NCBI GenBank assembly: GCA_963825845.1
Contig: CAWGVL010000025.1
Span: 106,348 to 170,347, forward strand
Length of the DNA stretch: 64,000 nucleotides
Reading direction: 5' to 3'
Source of the DNA: DASQDN01 sp963825845
Lineage (GTDB): Bacteria > Acidobacteriota > Terriglobia > Bryobacterales > Bryobacteraceae
Part shown: positions 46,007 to 56,523 of the stretch, one piece after another
How the letters are laid out: each line of letters opens with the position of its first letter
Numbering within the stretch: the first letter of the stretch is position 1
Made by a program: the position numbers and the translations under genes
Notes under the pieces: model-generated
Seen by the model: the letters and a program-made list of their open reading frames with translations, nothing else
Told to the model about the DNA's origin: nothing
Database searches by the model: none

Positions 46007-48139
46007 TTATTCCTGCGGCTTCGGCTGTTCTTTCTTCAGTTTGTCGCGCTGTTCCTTCAGGACTGCCTTCCGGCTCAGCTTGATCTTGTTCCCTTCGAGC
46101 GCCAGGACCTTGACCATGATCTGATCGCCTTCCTTCAGCTCGTCTCGAACCTGCTTCACACGATTCTCCGAAATCTCGGAGATGTGCAGCAAGCCGTCCG
46201 TGCCGGGGAAAATTTCGACAAACGCGCCGAAATCGACCAGGCGGACAACCTTACCGAGGTACGTCTTCCCGACTTCCGCCACAGCGGCGATATCGCTGAC
46301 CATCTGCATCGCGCGATCCGCCGATGCCTGGTCGGAAGCGAAGATGTTCACACGGCCATCGTCCTCGACGTCGATCTTCACACCCGTCGTGTCGACGATG
46401 CTGCGGATCATCTTGCCGCCGGGGCCGATCAACTCGCGAATCTTGTCCACCGGAATTGTCAGCGTGTGGATTCGAGGAGCATGCTTCGACAGCGCTGTGC
46501 GAGGCGTCGACAGCGTCTCGTTCATCTTGCCGAGGATGTGCAATCGCGCCGCACGCGCCTGCTGAAGCGCCTCTCGCATGATCCCCGCGCTGATATTCGT
46601 GACCTTGATGTCCATTTGCAGCGCGGTGATGCCGTCGGCAGTACCGGCTACTTTGAAATCCATGTCGCCGTAGTGATCCTCAGCGCCCGCGATGTCGGTC
46701 AGAACGGCGTACTTGTCGCCTTCTTTCACCAGACCCATCGCAATTCCCGCGACGGGCGACTTTATCGGCACACCAGCATCCATCAGCGCCAATGTTGCGC
46801 CGCATACCGAAGCCATAGAACTCGAGCCGTTCGACTCGAGAATGTCGCTAACCACCCGAAGAGTGTACGGGAAGTCCGCTTCCTCCGGGATGACCGCCGA
46901 CAGAGCACGTTCCGCCAATGCGCCATGTCCGATTTCACGACGGCCTGCGCCGCGCATGAAGCCAACCTCACCGACGCTGAATGGCGGGAAGTTGTAATGC
47001 AGCATGAACCGTTTGGAAGTCTCGGCGATGTCGAGCATTTCGATCCGCTGTGCGTCTTCCTTGGTGCCGAGCGTTGCCGTAACCAGCGCCTGTGTTTCAC
47101 CACGGGTGAACAGGCCCGATCCATGCGTGCGAGGCAGGATTCCGACTTCAACCGAAATCTGCCGAACCTGATCGAACGTGCGGCCATCCGGACGACGGCG
47201 CTTGTTCAGCATTTCATCGCGGAAGATGACTTCTTTGATGCGCTCGAAGTAGCTGGTCGCCTTGGAACGGGTTGCTTCGTCGACCGAATCCGCGACACTC
47301 TTTTTGAGTTCGCTGATGCGGTGATAGCTGTCGGTCTTCTTGTACTTCTCGGTGTTCATCGCGTCCGTCAGATCAGTGGTGACCTGGGTCGCAATCTTGT
47401 CGTACAGTTCCTGATCGATCTCTGCCGGGGTGTATACCCGCTTCTGCTTTCCGGCTTTCGATTGGAGTTCGCGAATACCGGCGATGATCTTGCGGCAGCA
47501 CTCGTGGCCGAACTCGATGGCATCCACCACCTTGTCCTCAACCACACCCGATCCGCCGGCTTCCACCATGACGATGCCATGCTCGGTCCCGGTCACGACA
47601 ATCGTGAACTCGGCTTCGCGCAATTCGTCGTAGCTGGGCTCGGCCACCATTTTTCCGCCGACGATGGCTACCCGAACCGCGCCTAACAGGTGATCGAACG
47701 GGATGTCTGAAATCGCCAGCGATGCCGCCGCCCCCATGATGGCGAGCGAGGACGGGTCATGCTGCGGATCGGCGGATAAAACCATGCCGATGATCTGGGT
47801 CTCGTTCAGATAGCCTTCAGGAAACAGCGGCCGGATGGGCCGGTCGATCATGCGGCTCGTGAGAATTTCTTTTTCGGAAGGGCGTCCTTCACGCTTGATG
47901 AACCCGCCGGGGAACCGTCCCGCGGCGTACGTGTATTCACGGTAGTCGACCGTGAGGGGAAAGAAGCTTGCGCTCGGCTTCGGTTCTTCGGACGAACACG
48001 CAGTTACCAGAACTACGTTGTCCCCCGTCTTCACGACGACTGCGCCGTTTGCCTGTTTTGCAACCCGACCCGTTTCAAGGGTAATGGTCTTGCCATACAG
48101 GTCGATGTCAACTGTGTTAATCAATGGATTGTCCTCCAT
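46007..48139 (-). CDS. pnp: Polyribonucleotide nucleotidyltransferase (PNPase)
   Basis: A 710-residue 3'-5' exoribonuclease of the RNA degradosome type that releases nucleoside diphosphates. It has two RNase PH domains (YTYAAGRFPGGFIKREGRPSEKE; RPDGRTFDQVRQISVEVGILPRTHGSGLFTRGETQALV), then a KH domain (IPVDKIRELIGPGGKMIRSI) and an S1 domain (YLGKVVRLVDFGAFVEIFPGTDGLLHISEIS). The ATG at 48139 is the family start; frame continues upstream without homology. It follows rpsO by 146 bases, the classic rpsO-pnp order. Confidence 0.96.
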   Translation of the reverse strand: MEDNPLINTVDIDLYGKTITLETGRVAKQANGAVVVKTGDNVVLVTACSSEEPKPSASFFPLTVDYREYTYAAGRFPGGFIKREGRPSEKEILTSRMIDRPIRPLFPEGYLNETQIIGMVLSADPQHDPSSLAIMGAAASLAISDIPFDHLLGAVRVAIVGGKMVAEPSYDELREAEFTIVVTGTEHGIVMVEAGGSGVVEDKVVDAIEFGHECCRKIIAGIRELQSKAGKQKRVYTPAEIDQELYDKIATQVTTDLTDAMNTEKYKKTDSYHRISELKKSVADSVDEATRSKATSYFERIKEVIFRDEMLNKRRRPDGRTFDQVRQISVEVGILPRTHGSGLFTRGETQALVTATLGTKEDAQRIEMLDIAETSKRFMLHYNFPPFSVGEVGFMRGAGRREIGHGALAERALSAVIPEEADFPYTLRVVSDILESNGSSSMASVCGATLALMDAGVPIKSPVAGIAMGLVKEGDKYAVLTDIAGAEDHYGDMDFKVAGTADGITALQMDIKVTNISAGIMREALQQARAARLHILGKMNETLSTPRTALSKHAPRIHTLTIPVDKIRELIGPGGKMIRSIVDTTGVKIDVEDDGRVNIFASDQASADRAMQMVSDIAAVAEVGKTYLGKVVRLVDFGAFVEIFPGTDGLLHISEISENRVKQVRDELKEGDQIMVKVLALEGNKIKLSRKAVLKEQRDKLKKEQPKPQE

Positions 48140-48208
48140 GGGGACACGCGCCGGCGCGCATCCGCCTTTCCGATTAAGTGGAGAACGGGGAGCTGAGTTG
48201 GAGGAAGG

Positions 48209-48227
48209 ACTGCCCACCGGAGGCAGT
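48209..48227 (-). promoter_or_regulatory. Hairpin in the rpsO-pnp intercistronic leader
   Basis: ACTGCC at 48209-48214 and GGCAGT at 48222-48227 form a 6-base stem with a 7-base loop, between the stop of rpsO and the start of pnp. In E. coli a hairpin here is cut by RNase III and lets PNPase repress itself. The equivalence is inferred from position only. Confidence 0.35.
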
Positions 48228-48285
48228 GTGGCAAGCGGACCGGCCGCCTGCGCCTTCAGAGTACACTCCGTGCTTGGTTGCCGAG

Positions 48286-48555
48286 TTACCGGCGAATACC
48301 CAAGCTGGCGATAAGCGTCTTGTAACGCTCGGGAGCCGTATCTTTCAGATAGTTCAATAACCGGCGCCGCTTGGCAACCATCGTCAACAACCCACGTCGG
48401 GAGTGATGGTCCTTCGCGTTCGCCTTGAAATGATCCTGGAGCTGTAGGATACGTTGGCTGAGAATGGCAATCTGAACTTCGGACGAACCGGTGTCGTTCT
48501 TGTGCCGCTTATAATTCGAGATAACCTCGGTTTTCAGATTCGCCGCCAATGCCAT
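48286..48555 (-). CDS. rpsO: 30S ribosomal protein S15
   Basis: An 89-residue protein of normal length. KRHKNDTGSSEVQIAILSQRILQLQDHFKANAKDHHSRRGLLTMVAKRRRLLNYL is the S15 signature and the ending LIASLGIRR is standard. It binds the central domain of 16S rRNA and often represses its own translation. It is upstream of pnp on the same strand. Confidence 0.97.
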   Translation of the reverse strand: MALAANLKTEVISNYKRHKNDTGSSEVQIAILSQRILQLQDHFKANAKDHHSRRGLLTMVAKRRRLLNYLKDTAPERYKTLIASLGIRR

Positions 48556-48680
48556 GCTAGAGTGAATACCCCTCGTCTTACCTTAATCTTCGTTCTATTT
48601 CTGTATAAGCGTAGCACAGTCGCCCAACCCCAACGCAACCAAGGGAAAGAAATACTGAACCGCGCGTCGCATTCCCGTAG

Positions 48681-50118
48681 CTAAGAAGCCGTCGTGGAAG
48701 CCTCTTCCGTGTTCTTCTCGGACCCGTATTCTTTCAGCTTATTGAATAATGTTTTCAAGCTGATACCGAGAATTTCCGCTGCCCTGGTCTTGTTGTTCTT
48801 CGTATGCTGAAGCGTAATGTGGATCAGGGCCTTTTCCGCTTCGGCCACCGTCGTTCCGACTGGAAGACGAACCACATCCGGCTCTTTGAAATCGGAAGCC
48901 GGCCTCGGACCCGCGGTCGCGTGGAGGTGCGGAAGATGCGCGGGTGTCAGCGGGCCTTCACCCGCTATGATCAGCGCACGTTCGATCACATTGCGCAGTT
49001 CGCGAACATTCCCGGGCCAATTATGCCGAGCCAACTGGTCCAACAGTTCTCTGCTGGCTTCCGTGATCTTGCAGCCGTGCTTCCGATTCAGATCGCGGAT
49101 TAAAGCCTCGACCAGGACCGGAATATCTCCTTCGCGCTGGCGCAGGGGAGGAAGGGAGATCTGGAACACGTTGAGACGATAATAAAGATCTTCGCGCAGT
49201 TCGCCTTTGCGTAGCGCTTCTTCGAGGTTCTTGTTCGTCGACGCGATGATTCGCACATCGACGACAATCTCGTTCTTGCCGCCCGAGACGCCGCACGCGC
49301 GAATCCTCCAGCACACGCAGCAACTTGGCTTGAGTGCCCACCGGCATTTCCGCCAATTCGTCCAGGAGAAGCGTTCCGTGCTGCGCAAGTTCAAAACAAC
49401 CCGCGCGCCGTTCAACGGCGCCGGTAAATGCGCCCTTCTCGTGACCGAAGAGTTCGCTTTCCATCAGCGATTCGGGCATTGCGGCACAGTTTACGGCCAC
49501 AAACGGACCCGAACGTCTCGGGCTCAGGTGATGAATGGCTCGGGCGACCAATTCTTTCCCTGTACCGCTTTCGCCGTTGATCAGGACTGCGGCTTTGCTG
49601 GGAGCCACCTGCCGAATCAACGAGAATACCTGCTGCATGGAGGCCGATGCGCCAACCAGATCGACTAGCACGCCTTTGTACTGCAACTCGCGCTGAAGCC
49701 GTTCAGTTTCTTCGGTTAACCGGCTTTGCGCAGACGCCCGCTCGAGCAGAATTCGGAGTGCTGCCGGCTGAATCGGCTTCTCGAGAAACCAGAATGCGCC
49801 TAAGTCGTGAATCGTCGCGATGGCGGTTTCGATATTCCCGAAAGCCGTAAGAACGATGGCCGGAGGCATGCTTCCGTTGGTCCCCAGCCGCTTCAGAAGC
49901 TCGAATCCATCCATTCGAGGCATCATCAGGTCCGTAACAAGAACCTGCACCGTCCCGTTGTTCAATTTTTCGAGCGCATCCTGACCATCGCAAGCGGTTT
50001 CAGCGGCAAACCCCCACGATGAAACCATGCTGGCTAGACCGTTCCGTTGCGCCTCCTCGTCGTCGACGATAAGGACTCTTGCCGAAGCTGGACTAACCAC
50101 GTTATTCATCTCTGTCAT
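48681..50118 (-). CDS. Sigma-54-dependent response regulator (NtrC family, frame interrupted once)
   Basis: A receiver domain (RVLIVDDEEAQRNGLASMV, phospho-acceptor in VLVTDLMMPRMDGFELL, FLEKPIQPAALR) is followed by an AAA+ domain: ESGTGKELVARAIH (Walker A), FGHEKGAFTGAVE (the GAFTGA loop that contacts sigma-54), TLLLDELAEMPVGTQAKLLRVLE (Walker B) and REDLYYRLNVFQISLPPLRQR. A Fis-type helix-turn-helix closes the protein (TRAAEILGISLKTLFNKLKEYG). The frame breaks once near 49285. No partner kinase or sigma-54 target promoter was identified in the window. The end lies 125 bases from rpsO. Confidence 0.91.
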
Positions 50119-50233
50119 TGTACTGCGTAATCCAAGTGTTAGAATTCAGTTTTGGCCGCGGCCGGGCCACATCTGCATCAGTCCGTGCCACTATAGCGCG
50201 CTACCGCGTATCCAAGCTAGTGAAGGAGAATAA

Positions 50234-50713
50234 ATGAAGGGTAACGAAGGCGTTATCGCCCTCTTGAATGAAGTACTTAAGGGTGAACTGACGGCGATCA
50301 ATCAATACTTCCTCCACGCGGAAATGTGCGAGAACTGGGGCTACATGAAGCTAGCTTCATACGGCCGCAAGGAATCAATCGATGAGATGAAGCACGCGGA
50401 AGCGCTCATGGAAAGAATCCTTTATTTGGATGGGATGCCTACCATGAGTGAACTGTTTCCTCTGCGCATCGGCCGGAACGTTAAGGAGCAGTTGGAAAAC
50501 GACTTAGCGCTCGAATTAGACGCGATTCCGCGCCTCAACCGCGGCATCGATCTTTGTGTAAAGGTGGCGGACAACGGCACGCGCGAGTTACTGGTAAAAA
50601 TCCTTACAGACGAAGAGCACCACGTCGACTTCCTGGAAGCGCAACTCCACATCATCCAGGAGATCGGGGTCGACAATTACCTCGCTCAACAGATCCACGG
50701 CGAGGATCACTAG
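50234..50713 (+). CDS. bfr: Bacterioferritin
   Basis: A 159-residue ferritin-like four-helix protein that stores iron in a 24-subunit shell with haem between subunits. Ferroxidase residues are in LKGELTAINQYFLHAEM, RKESIDEMKHAEALMERILYLDGMP (including the Met that binds haem) and LVKILTDEEHHVDFLEAQLHII. The ATG at 50234 has GAAGGAG 6-7 bases upstream. It is followed within 15 bases by the PIG-L gene, so the two may share a transcript although their roles differ. Confidence 0.94.
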   Translation: MKGNEGVIALLNEVLKGELTAINQYFLHAEMCENWGYMKLASYGRKESIDEMKHAEALMERILYLDGMPTMSELFPLRIGRNVKEQLENDLALELDAIPRLNRGIDLCVKVADNGTRELLVKILTDEEHHVDFLEAQLHIIQEIGVDNYLAQQIHGEDH

Positions 50714-50727
50714 CATCTAAAACGAGC

Positions 50728-52986
50728 ATGAAGCGCGCTTTCCGTGCAATCGCCGCGGCACTGCTTCTGCAGCTTGCGGTTAGCGCGCCCGCTCAGCCTC
50801 TTTCCCCACCCCCTCTCAATCCGCAACTCGCAATCGAACGTCTGGCGAACACCGGCAGCGTTCTCCTGATCGCCGCCCATCCTGACGATGAACGGAATGA
50901 TCTTCTGGCCTACCTTGCGCTTGGCCGGAGGCTTCGCACCGGATATCTGAGCCTGACGCGAGGCGAAGGAGGCCAAAACGTCATCGGCCCTGAAAAGGGA
51001 GCGCTCCTGGGCGTAATCCGAACTCAGGAACTCCTAGCAGCCAGGCAAATCGATGGAGCTGAGCAGTACTTTACCTCTGCCGTCGATTTCGGGTATTCGA
51101 AGACAGCCGAAGAGACGTTGCAGAAATGGAACCGCGAAAAAGTCCTGGGCGAAGTCGTCCATATCATCCGCGAGTTCCAACCCGACGTCATTCTCCTCCG
51201 CTGGACCGGCACGAACGCTGACGGGCACGGGCATCATCAGGCATCGGCGATCCTCGGTCGCGAAGCCTTTGATGCGGCCGCCGACCCGCAGCGGTTTCCT
51301 GGAGATCTAAAGCCGTGGAAGGCGAAGCGTTTAATGGTGCTGTCCCGCGCGAAGGCCGACGTGGCGGTGCCAGTCGGCTCGTATGATCCGCTGCTCGGTT
51401 ATTCCTACACGGAGATCGGCGGCATGGCACGGAGTCAACATCATAGCCAGGCAATGGGCTCACCGCAACCCGTTGGCGCCGCGGATGTATATCTGAAAAA
51501 CGTGGCAGGCGAACCTGCTCGTGACGACCTGATGGAAGGTGTCACTTCCGGATGGCCGGAGCCGATCCGGAACACCCTCACCTCAGTGACAAAGGCTTTC
51601 TCACCGTCCAAGCCTTACGAGAGTGTGCCCGCCCTTTTGCAAGCGCGGGTGGCGATTAGCGCGCTTAAGACCGATCTCGCCGCCCGTAAACTCAGAGACC
51701 TGGATGAACTCATAGCGAGGTGCTCCGGCCTCAAAGTCACAGCGTTGGTCGATCAACCGCAGTCAACCGCGCCGGCGAACGTTCGAATTGAGGCGATCAA
51801 CCGGTCACCGATCGCCATGAAGTTAGGACTGGACGGTACGGTCCTGCACTCGAACGTACTGGTGACGCGGTATACCGGTCACAATATGGGCCAGCCCGTT
51901 GCCTTGTGGTTCGAGGTGGAAGGCGTTCACATTCAACTCTTCAGACCCGTCGTGTATCGATACGTAGATAGAGTACTCGGGGAACGAACGCAACCATTCA
52001 CAATTGTGCCCCCAGTCAGCGTGAGTTTCACGGAATCCACCATCTTGTTTCCATCCGACACGCCGCGGGACGTGGCAATCACCGTCCAGGCGTACTCCAA
52101 TCCGGCCAAGGGATCTGCATCATTGAAACTGCCCGAAGGCTGGTCGTCGAATCCTGAGAGTGCTCCCTTCGAACTCTCAAAAGCAGCTCCGTCGAAGACC
52201 ATCACATTTCGGGTGACACCTTCCGCCGCAAGCTCGGTGAGCGAGGTCACGGCCACAGTCTCTTCCGGCGGTAGTTTCAACTCCTCCGTTACAGTGATCC
52301 GATACCCCCATATTCCGGCTCAAACGGTCATACAGCCGGCGCAAGCTCGATTCGTACGGGAAAACATACGAATCCTCGCACAAAAAATCGGCTACATCGA
52401 GGGCGCGGGAGACGAAGTCCCAGACGCGATTCGACAACTCGGGTGCATGGTCACTCTCCTCACAACGGCCGACCTCACATCCGGCGACTTGAACGAGTAC
52501 GACGCCATCGTAACCGGAGTTCGCGCCTTCAATCTACGCGACGATCTCCGTTCGAATGTCCCCCGCCTTAACGAGTACGTCCGTACAGGTGGCACGCTCA
52601 TCGTGCAGTACAACAACGCCGACGACGTAGGCACGGTAGGACCTTACCCGATCACAATCGGCCGCGGCAGGGTCTCCGTCGAAGAAGCGCCGGTGAGGAT
52701 TCTGAATCCAAAGAGCCCGGTGATGCGCTTTCCGAATCCGATCACACCTGCCGATTTCTCCGGTTGGGTTCAGGAACGCGGACTCTACTTCCCGTCCAAA
52801 TGGGATGAACATTATGAAGCGCCGATTGAATCCGCGGACCCGGGCGAAAATCCTCTTGGCGGCGGCATACTCTTCACGCGCTATGGCGAGGGCGCATACA
52901 TCTATACGTCATACTCATGGTTTCGGCAGTTGCCCGCGGGTGTACCGGGCGCGTACCGCATCTTTGCGAACATGCTGAGCCAATGA
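50728..52986 (+). CDS. Exported PIG-L (LmbE-like) deacetylase with large C-terminal region
   Basis: A 752-residue protein. A signal peptide (AFRAIAAALLLQLAVSAPAQ) is followed by a PIG-L/LmbE zinc deacetylase domain: AHPDDE at residues 50-55, SLTRGEGGQNVIG, LRWTGTNADGHGHHQASAIL. The C-terminal half is beta-rich (IRFTVTPS-like strands, NPEX8 domains) and ends in a ThuA/GATase-like domain: YDAIVTGVRAFNLRDDLRSNVPRLNEYVRTGGTLIVQYNN and GGGILFTRYGEGAYIYTSYSWFRQLPAGVPGAYRIFANML. The likely reaction is de-N-acetylation of an aminosugar outside the cytoplasm. The stop overlaps the next start (ATGA). Confidence 0.87.
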   Translation: MKRAFRAIAAALLLQLAVSAPAQPLSPPPLNPQLAIERLANTGSVLLIAAHPDDERNDLLAYLALGRRLRTGYLSLTRGEGGQNVIGPEKGALLGVIRTQELLAARQIDGAEQYFTSAVDFGYSKTAEETLQKWNREKVLGEVVHIIREFQPDVILLRWTGTNADGHGHHQASAILGREAFDAAADPQRFPGDLKPWKAKRLMVLSRAKADVAVPVGSYDPLLGYSYTEIGGMARSQHHSQAMGSPQPVGAADVYLKNVAGEPARDDLMEGVTSGWPEPIRNTLTSVTKAFSPSKPYESVPALLQARVAISALKTDLAARKLRDLDELIARCSGLKVTALVDQPQSTAPANVRIEAINRSPIAMKLGLDGTVLHSNVLVTRYTGHNMGQPVALWFEVEGVHIQLFRPVVYRYVDRVLGERTQPFTIVPPVSVSFTESTILFPSDTPRDVAITVQAYSNPAKGSASLKLPEGWSSNPESAPFELSKAAPSKTITFRVTPSAASSVSEVTATVSSGGSFNSSVTVIRYPHIPAQTVIQPAQARFVRENIRILAQKIGYIEGAGDEVPDAIRQLGCMVTLLTTADLTSGDLNEYDAIVTGVRAFNLRDDLRSNVPRLNEYVRTGGTLIVQYNNADDVGTVGPYPITIGRGRVSVEEAPVRILNPKSPVMRFPNPITPADFSGWVQERGLYFPSKWDEHYEAPIESADPGENPLGGGILFTRYGEGAYIYTSYSWFRQLPAGVPGAYRIFANMLSQ

Positions 52987-53114
52987 ACACCGAAGCTCGT
53001 GACGAACCGCCTCCCTTCCTCGGTACCTGGCCACGTGTCTATGCAGCGATCATCGTCTACCTGGTCGCGCTGATCGCGCTGTTCGCGCTTTTCACCAGGA
53101 CCTTCAATCGATGA
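52983..53114 (+). CDS. 43-residue single-pass membrane protein linked to the symporter
   Basis: The ATG at 52983 overlaps the stop of the PIG-L gene and its own TGA overlaps the ATG of the sodium:solute symporter gene, so all three are translationally coupled. The peptide has a polar N-terminus (TEARDEPPPFLGTWPR) and one membrane helix (VYAAIIVYLVALIALFALFTR). It resembles the small accessory subunits found with some symporters, but I cannot name the family. Confidence 0.7.
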   Translation: MNTEARDEPPPFLGTWPRVYAAIIVYLVALIALFALFTRTFNR

Positions 53115-54765
53115 GGACCCTCGACTGGGTTGTTCTCGTCGCCTCTCTCGTCTTCGTAGTCGCCTACGGCATGTGGCGCGCCCGTGGCAGCGACACAACG
53201 CAGAAATACCTGCTCGCCGGCAAAAGCATGCCGTGGTACGCGATGGCGCTGTCCATCATGGCCACTCAGGCGAGCGCCATTACCTTCATCTCAACAACCG
53301 GGCAGGCGTATGTCGACGGGATGCGCTTCGTGCAGTTCTATTTCGGACTGCCGATCGCGATGATCCTGATCTGCGATGACCGCCGTCCCGATCTTTCATC
53401 GAGCCGGTGTTTACACCGCATACGAATATCTGGAACAACGGTTCGATGCCAAGACGCGCGCGCTGGTCAGTATCGTTTTTCTGATCCAGCGCGGGCTGGC
53501 CGTCGGTGTGGCACTGTATGCGCCGGCCATCGTGCTGACGGTAATCTCGGCTGGCCGGACCAGTGGACCACCCTGATCATGGGCATCCTGGTTCTGGTCT
53601 ATACGGTGTACGGAGGCATCGCGGCGGTCACCTGGACGGATTTCCAGCAGATGCTGATCATGATCGTCGGGCCTTTTCGTGGCGCTGTTCATGGCCATCT
53701 ACCTGCTGCCCGCCGACGTTTCGTTCCTCGATGCGGTGTCGCTGGCGGGCGCGGCCGGCAGGCTGAACGCGGTCGTCACGACGTTCGACTGGAACGATCG
53801 CTATAACATCTGGAGCGGCCTATCGGCGGCGTGTTCCTGTACCTGGCCTACTTCGGAACGGATCAGTCGTCAGGTCCAGCGATATCTCACCGGCAAGTCG
53901 ATTGCGCAGAGCCGCCTCAGCTTGCTCTTCAATGCCATCGCGAAAATTCCGATGCAGTTCTTCATCCTGTTCACCGGCGCGATGGTGTTCGTGTTCTACA
54001 CCTTCACCCAGCCGCCGATAACATTCAACACCGAAGCGCAGAACGGAATTCCAGTCGAAACCCGAATTACGCCAGGCATCGCGCAGAACATCAGAACGCC
54101 TGGGAACAGCGTCGTCGGCGGCGCGCGAGTATCTCGCACCCAATCGAGAGAATCGCGCCTCGACGTGTTCCGGGATGCCAATCAGCAGTCTTGATGCCGC
54201 GCGCAAAAAGATCGCCCAGTAATGACGCGAATTACATTTTTCTGACCTTTGTCACGCAGCATCTGCCCGGCGGGATTTGTGGGACTGATCATGGCTGCGA
54301 TCTTCGCCGCCGCGATGTCGACCATCTCGGCGGAGGTGAACTCGCTTGCAACGGTCAGCGTCATCGACATCTACCAGCGCTACGTGATCGCCGGGACGCG
54401 GAGGACCGGCATTACCTGCGAGCGTCGCAAGTCGTTCACCGCGTTCTGGTGCGGCTACGCGATCATCACGGCGCGCTATGGGGCTGGCCTCGGTTCGTTG
54501 ATCGAAGCCGTGAACCGGATCGGATCGCTGTTCTATAGCTGCATGCTGGGCGTATTCGTCTGGCGTTCTACTTCCCGCGGGTCACAGCAAATGGCGCATT
54601 CATCGGGGTGATCGTCGGAGAGGCGGCAATCTTCGCGACCAACAGTTCACCGACGTTGCTTATCTCTGGTACAACATCATCGGATGCGTGGTCGTGATCA
54701 TCGCGGTTGGTGTTCTCGTCAGTTCATTGGAGCGCGGCCCCTCCTGTAAGCGCACGTCTGCGTAA
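53111..54765 (+). CDS. Sodium:solute symporter, SSS family (frame interrupted)
   Basis: A membrane permease with many hydrophobic helices. MRTLDWVVLVASLVFVVAYG, the SSS sequence KYLLAGKSMPWYAMALSIMATQASAITFISTTGQAY, YTAYEYLEQRFDAKTRALVSIVFLIQRGLAVGVALYAP, MGILVLVYTVYGGIAAVTWTDFQQMLIM and GLIMAAIFAAAMSTISAEVNSLATVSVIDIY are typical. Frame changes lie near 53375, 53555, 53680, 53820, 54100-54270 and 54570. The last frame stops at 54763-54765. Solute unknown; aminosugars or sialic-acid-like compounds would fit the PIG-L neighbour, by inference only. Confidence 0.83.
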
Positions 54766-56053
54766 GGCCAGGAGTGCCGCGCCCCGACGACGGCGGGTCC
54801 TAGTATCGATTGAACCGACCTCGACAGTACTGCGGTGACCTTCGACGACAACGATGCCCGCTTTCGGTGACATGATGATGCTGCGCGTCCTTCTCCAAGA
54901 TCGTACCCGATGATTGCATCTTCCGGAACCCGGACATTCTTGTCGAGGATCGCCGCCGGACTTCGCCCGGCGGCCGATATCGCAGTTGTCGAAGATGATC
55001 GGAATCTTCAACAGGCGCCGGTATGCACGCGAACGCCGCGGCCCAACACCGAGCGCTTCACGACGCCGCCCGACAAGATGACTGCCGCCGGCCACAATGG
55101 AATCAATCGCCTGTCCTCGGCTGCCCTTCTTCGTCAAACGTAACTTAGCCGGGGCGTCCGAGTAGCCGGCAGTCCGAAGGGGCCACGGCCGGTTGTACAG
55201 ATTCAGCACCGGTGAAACCTGCCGCAGATCCATGTTTGCGTCATAGTATGCATCGATGGTCCCGACGTCACGCCAGTACACCGTCGTGTCCGGGAGGATC
55301 GCCCTGGATGACGTTCGTCTGAAAGTCGTAGGCGTACATCGGCGACCGGCCGATCAGGTTCGGGAGGATATCGCGGCCGAAATCATGGGAGCTGTTCTCG
55401 TTCGCTGCATCGGCGTACAATTCCCGCAGTAATGTTTGCGTGCTGAAAACGTAGTTGCCCATCGACGCGTAGACCCGCTCGGGATCGCCGGGCATAGTGG
55501 GCGCATCCGCACGCTTCTCGTGAAAGCCGACGATGGCGCCGTCTGCAGTCGTCTCGATAACGCCGAACTCCGTGGCCAACTGCTTTTCAACCGGAATCGC
55601 CGCGACACTGACCTCCGCGCTTTTCTGTTGATGGAAGTCGATCATGCTGCGAATATTCATGCGGTAGATATGGTCGGCGCCGAAGATGACCACCACATGA
55701 GGATCGGCCTGCTCGATCAGATTGATGTTCTGGTAAATGGCATCGGCGGTTCCGCGATACCAGGTTTCCCCCGCCGTGCGCATCTGCGCGGGGACAGGGA
55801 TGATGAAGTGGCTCTTAAGCAGGCTGTTCGATTCCCAGCCGTCGCGCAGGTGCTGCAGCAGCGACTGGCTCTTGAACTGGATCAGGACATAAATCGAGTA
55901 GATGCCGGAATTAATGAGGTTGCTGAGAACGAAATCGACGATCCGGTACCGGCCGCCAAAGGGTACTGCCGGCTTCGCTCGTTCTTTGGTGAGCGGATAA
56001 AGGCGGGTTCCTTTCCCGCCGGCCAGTACAAACGCGAGCACCCGAAGTTGCAT
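54724..56053 (-). CDS. glgC: Glucose-1-phosphate adenylyltransferase (frame interrupted)
   Basis: GlgC makes ADP-glucose for glycogen. Landmarks: VLAFVLAGGKGTRLYPLTKERAKPAVPFGGRYRIVDFVLSN (allosteric and nucleotide site), HFIIPVPAQMR, WYRGTADAIYQN, VVVIFGADHIYRMN and EFGVIETTADG in a clean frame from the ATG at 56053. After shifts near 55300 and 55080 come YWRDVGTIDAYYDANMDL and LNLYNRPWPLRT of the C-terminal beta helix. The 3' end is uncertain and overlaps the convergent symporter gene. No other glycogen gene is in the window. Confidence 0.88.
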
Positions 56054-56128
56054 GTAAGCCTCTCCGCTGGAGCATTGATGTGTACAACCCGCAACTATTG
56101 TACCCACCGGCTTGTAATTGTCCAGTAC

Positions 56129-56520
56129 TCAACTTGCGATATAGGCGTCAGCTTCGATCTCGACCAGCATCTCAGGGGAAATCAGACCCTTCACCTCGAC
56201 CATCGAGGCTGCGGGTCGGATGTCGCCGAAGACTTCTGCATGCGCTCGGCCGATCGCTTCCCATTGGCGGATATCGGTCACAAACATGCGGGTCCGCACA
56301 ACATCGTTCATCGAAGCGCCTGCCTTCCCAGCGCGGACGCAATATTGCGCAGCGCCTGGCGTGCCTGCGCATACGCATCGCCAACGCCTACAATCGAGCC
56401 GTCCTCCTCTGTCGCCGTGGTTCCGGAAACGTGAACATAGGGCCCGACTCGAACCGCGCGCGAGTATCCACCCTTGGTTCCCAAGGCGTCCCGGAGGAGA
56501 TGTTTTGACGCATAGTTCAA
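56129..56520 (-). CDS. RidA/YjgF family protein (frame interrupted once)
   Basis: A protein of about 130 residues, normal for RidA enamine/imine deaminases that detoxify 2-aminoacrylate. GGYSRAVRVGPYVHVSGTTAT and YAQARQALRNI are in one frame; after a shift near 56310, SMNDVVRTRMFVTDI, VFGDIRPAASMVEVKGLISPEMLVEIEADAYI follows, including the arginine that binds the substrate carboxylate. The divergent MFS gene starts 4 bases away, so the promoters must overlap coding sequence. Confidence 0.87.
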
Positions 56521-56523
56521 TTA

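Noticed and set aside
46184..47686. 500-codon open frame on the plus strand opposite pnp
   Set aside because: It is the mirror of a strongly coding PNPase gene in high-GC DNA; its translation is rich in Arg/His/Asp with no domain pattern.
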